From contig UROF01000001.1 of the NCBI GenBank assembly GCA_900549475.1, positions 203,346-267,345 of the forward strand: a stretch of 64,000 bases of DNA. The letters run 5' to 3'. Under the pieces are notes generated by a model. It did no database searches and was not told the DNA's origin. It saw only the letters and a program-made list of their open reading frames with translations. This document shows positions 62,882 to 64,000 of the stretch, in pieces (the first letter of the stretch is position 1; the number at the start of each line of letters is the position of its first letter). The position numbers and the translations under genes are program-made. This stretch comes from an uncultured Eubacteriales bacterium (GTDB taxonomy: Bacteria > Bacillota > Clostridia > Oscillospirales > Oscillospiraceae).

Positions 62882-62922
62882 AAAAGGACTGCCGCAGGGA
62901 ATTTCCCTGCGGCAGTCCTTTT
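62882..62922. terminator. bidirectional terminator between his operon and HIT gene
   Basis: A perfect stem of about 18-20 bp (62882-62901 with 62903-62922) is flanked by A's on the left and T's on the right. It can end both the his operon and the convergent alaS-side operon. The rest of 62815-62944 holds no gene. Confidence 0.9.
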
Positions 62923-62944
62923 GGGTTTTCTATCAAGTTACCGA

Positions 62945-63289
62945 TCAGCCCGGAGGCCAGGTCATATCCCGGCCTGCCAGCACATGGAAATGCAGGTGGG
63001 GTACGGTCTGCTGGCCCTGCTCTCCGATATTGGAGACCACCCGATAGCCGGGGCCCGCAAATCCCAGCTCCTCCGCCAGCTTGGCGATCACTGCGAAGAT
63101 ATGCCCCACAATATGGGCATTCTCCTCCGTCACCGCACTGACCGACTGAATATGGGCCTTGGGCACCACCAGGAAGTGGGTAGGTGCCTGGGGGGCGATG
63201 TCATAAAAAGCGTAGCACAGGTCATCCTCGTAGACCTTGTTGCTGGGGATCTCCCCGGCAATGATCTTGCAGAACAGGCAGTCGCTCAT
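62945..63289 (-). CDS. HIT-family nucleotide hydrolase
   Basis: 114 aa. Histidine triad HLHFHVL near 97-103 and the Cys-containing N-terminus CLFCKIIAGEIPSNKVYEDD are typical of the HINT/PKCI branch, which hydrolyses AMP-linked phosphoramidates. Substrate in this organism unknown. It is the last gene of a minus-strand run following alaS. Confidence 0.93.
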   Translation of the reverse strand: MSDCLFCKIIAGEIPSNKVYEDDLCYAFYDIAPQAPTHFLVVPKAHIQSVSAVTEENAHIVGHIFAVIAKLAEELGFAGPGYRVVSNIGEQGQQTVPHLHFHVLAGRDMTWPPG

Positions 63290-63315
63290 ACTATCGTTCT
63301 CCTTTCCTCAGGTGA

Positions 63316-63645
63316 TCACTGCTCCGGCACCACCGCAAAGAACACCAGGTCTGCGGTGCTGTCGTTGATGAGGCTGTGAGCGTGGCCCTTGGGGCAGTAA
63401 TGGCAGCTTCCAGCAGACAGGGTTTCATACGCCCCATCGTACAGGACCTTGCCCTGGCCCTCCAGCACATAGATGATCTCACTGTTAGTCTCGTGGGTGT
63501 GCAGGCCGATGGACGCACCGGGGATCAGACGCCCCTTCATGATCTTCCCCAGCTCATCATTATAGATGCGCATGGCGGCTTCCTTCTCGCCGCCCCGCAT
63601 ATGGGGGATGATCTGCTCCTCCATGGCTGCAAAATCGATCAGCAT
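63316..63645 (-). CDS. Cupin-domain protein
   Basis: 109 aa, one cupin. Metal ligands fit GLHTHETNSEIIYVLEG (His-X-His, Glu) and the C-terminal GHAHSL. No enzyme activity can be assigned. The ATG at 63645 has GGAG seven bases upstream; an ATG two codons earlier is too close to it. Confidence 0.88.
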   Translation of the reverse strand: MLIDFAAMEEQIIPHMRGGEKEAAMRIYNDELGKIMKGRLIPGASIGLHTHETNSEIIYVLEGQGKVLYDGAYETLSAGSCHYCPKGHAHSLINDSTADLVFFAVVPEQ

Positions 63646-63679
63646 AGGCATTCTCCTTTTCTATCTATATTTGTAATCA

Positions 63680-63853
63680 TCAAACAAATTGATTGCGTCC
63701 GGAATCGTAGTGATAATCCAGTGCAGAAAGCGCCGCGGAAATAGCGGCGGGATCCACATCCAGATCCGCACACAGGTCATCCAGGCTGCTGTAGCTGTCC
63801 CGCAGCTTCATATTCACGAAGCTCAGCAGGATCGCAGGGTCTTTGGGTATCAA
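63680..63853 (-). CDS. DUF4250 protein, TTG start
   Basis: 57 aa. It starts IPKDPAILLSFVNMKLRD, then SLDDLCADLDVD, and ends LDYHYDSGRNQFV, matching DUF4250, a short protein of Clostridia of unknown function with an HTH-like feel. The start must be TTG at 63853 because GGAGG lies eight bases upstream and no ATG fits; this and its size make it easy to miss. Confidence 0.82.
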   Translation of the reverse strand: MIPKDPAILLSFVNMKLRDSYSSLDDLCADLDVDPAAISAALSALDYHYDSGRNQFV

Positions 63854-63878
63854 TGCTGGTGCCTCCTAATAAAGCTAT

Positions 63879-64000
63879 TTACTTGATCTTCTCCGCCACG
63901 AAATCATCCAGCGCAGCCAGCGCGTCGTCCAGCTTGAGAAGATCGCTGCCGCCGCCCATGGCGCTGTCAGGCTTGCCGCCGCCCTTGCCGCCGCAGATGG
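63879..64000 (-). CDS. alaS: Alanyl-tRNA synthetase, C-terminal end
   Basis: Only the last 39 codons or so are in the window; the gene runs off the right edge. The Gly-rich segment CGGKGGGKPDSAMGGG followed by LLKLDDALAAL is the end of the AlaRS DHHA1 domain. DUF4250 follows 25 bp after its stop. Confidence 0.88.
   Translation of the reverse strand, partial: ICGGKGGGKPDSAMGGGSDLLKLDDALAALDDFVAEKIK

Noticed and set aside
1..64000. tRNA, rRNA, CRISPR arrays, prophage, transposases
   Set aside because: None seen by reading both strands; the segment is a run of core and small conserved genes. A tRNAscan or CRISPR search would confirm.

Overview
The window is an almost gap-free chromosomal segment from an endospore-forming, fairly high-GC member of the Clostridia, most like the Oscillospiraceae (Flavonifractor, Pseudoflavonifractor or Oscillibacter type). 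The lineage call is inferred from spoIVA, sipL and spoVM, an IspH-ribosomal protein S1 fusion, DUF3343/DUF4250/DUF5685 genes and the gene orders seen. I see no rRNA, tRNA, CRISPR, prophage or insertion sequence. Genes 1-53.4 kb are nearly all on the minus strand (rpmB is the exception). A complete histidine operon runs on the plus strand from 53.7 to 62.8 kb. The last 1.1 kb is minus again and ends inside alaS.

Layout. 0-1.4 kb: DUF1858, trmK, Nif3-like. 1.6-5.2 kb: sporulation island with a 48-aa hydrophobic peptide, a 24-aa spoVM, sipL and spoIVA, which are three partners of the coat basement layer. 5.3-18 kb: long housekeeping cluster yicC-remA-gmk-rpoZ-priA-def-fmt-Zn protease-rsmB-rlmN-prpC-prkC-rsgA, mostly coupled by overlapping stops and starts. 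18.1-22.3 kb: cdaA-cdaR (c-di-AMP), RseC-like, DUF5685, J-domain protein. 22.4-23.9 kb: DUF3343 plus a cysteine-desulfurase-like enzyme. 24-25.8 kb: carD-ispD-ispF. 26-31.3 kb: RpiR regulator, flavoprotein, cmk, plsC, ispH-S1 fusion. 31.4-38.3 kb: addB-addA. 38.5-49.1 kb: hprK, ROK kinase, murB, rapZ, yvcK, a zinc-ribbon gene between inverted repeats, whiA, two small genes and dnaE. 49.2-53.4 kb: rpmB, then an AraC regulator with galK-galT. 53.7-62.8 kb: yerC(hisR)-hisZ-G-D-C-B-H-A-F-GNAT-hisIE-hisK. 62.9-64 kb: HIT, cupin, DUF4250 and the alaS end.

How they work together. SpoVM marks the forespore membrane, SpoIVA polymerises on it and SipL tethers SpoIVA; a sigma-E-like promoter sits before spoIVA. 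PrkC and PrpC form an opposing Ser/Thr kinase and phosphatase pair. HprK, the ROK kinase, YvcK and RapZ combine carbon sensing with the cell wall enzyme MurB. IspD, IspF and IspH supply three MEP isoprenoid steps. The his operon encodes every step from PRPP to histidine, with a TrpR-like repressor as its first gene and a dyad across its promoter.

The observations most worth following are: the compact spoVM-sipL-spoIVA island with its tiny genes; a perfect ribosome binding site inside the ispH-S1 fusion; a DUF5685 protein with two acidic motifs like isoprenyl synthases beside a J-domain protein ending in Cys-Cys; and the inverted-repeat-bounded zinc-ribbon cassette between yvcK and whiA.
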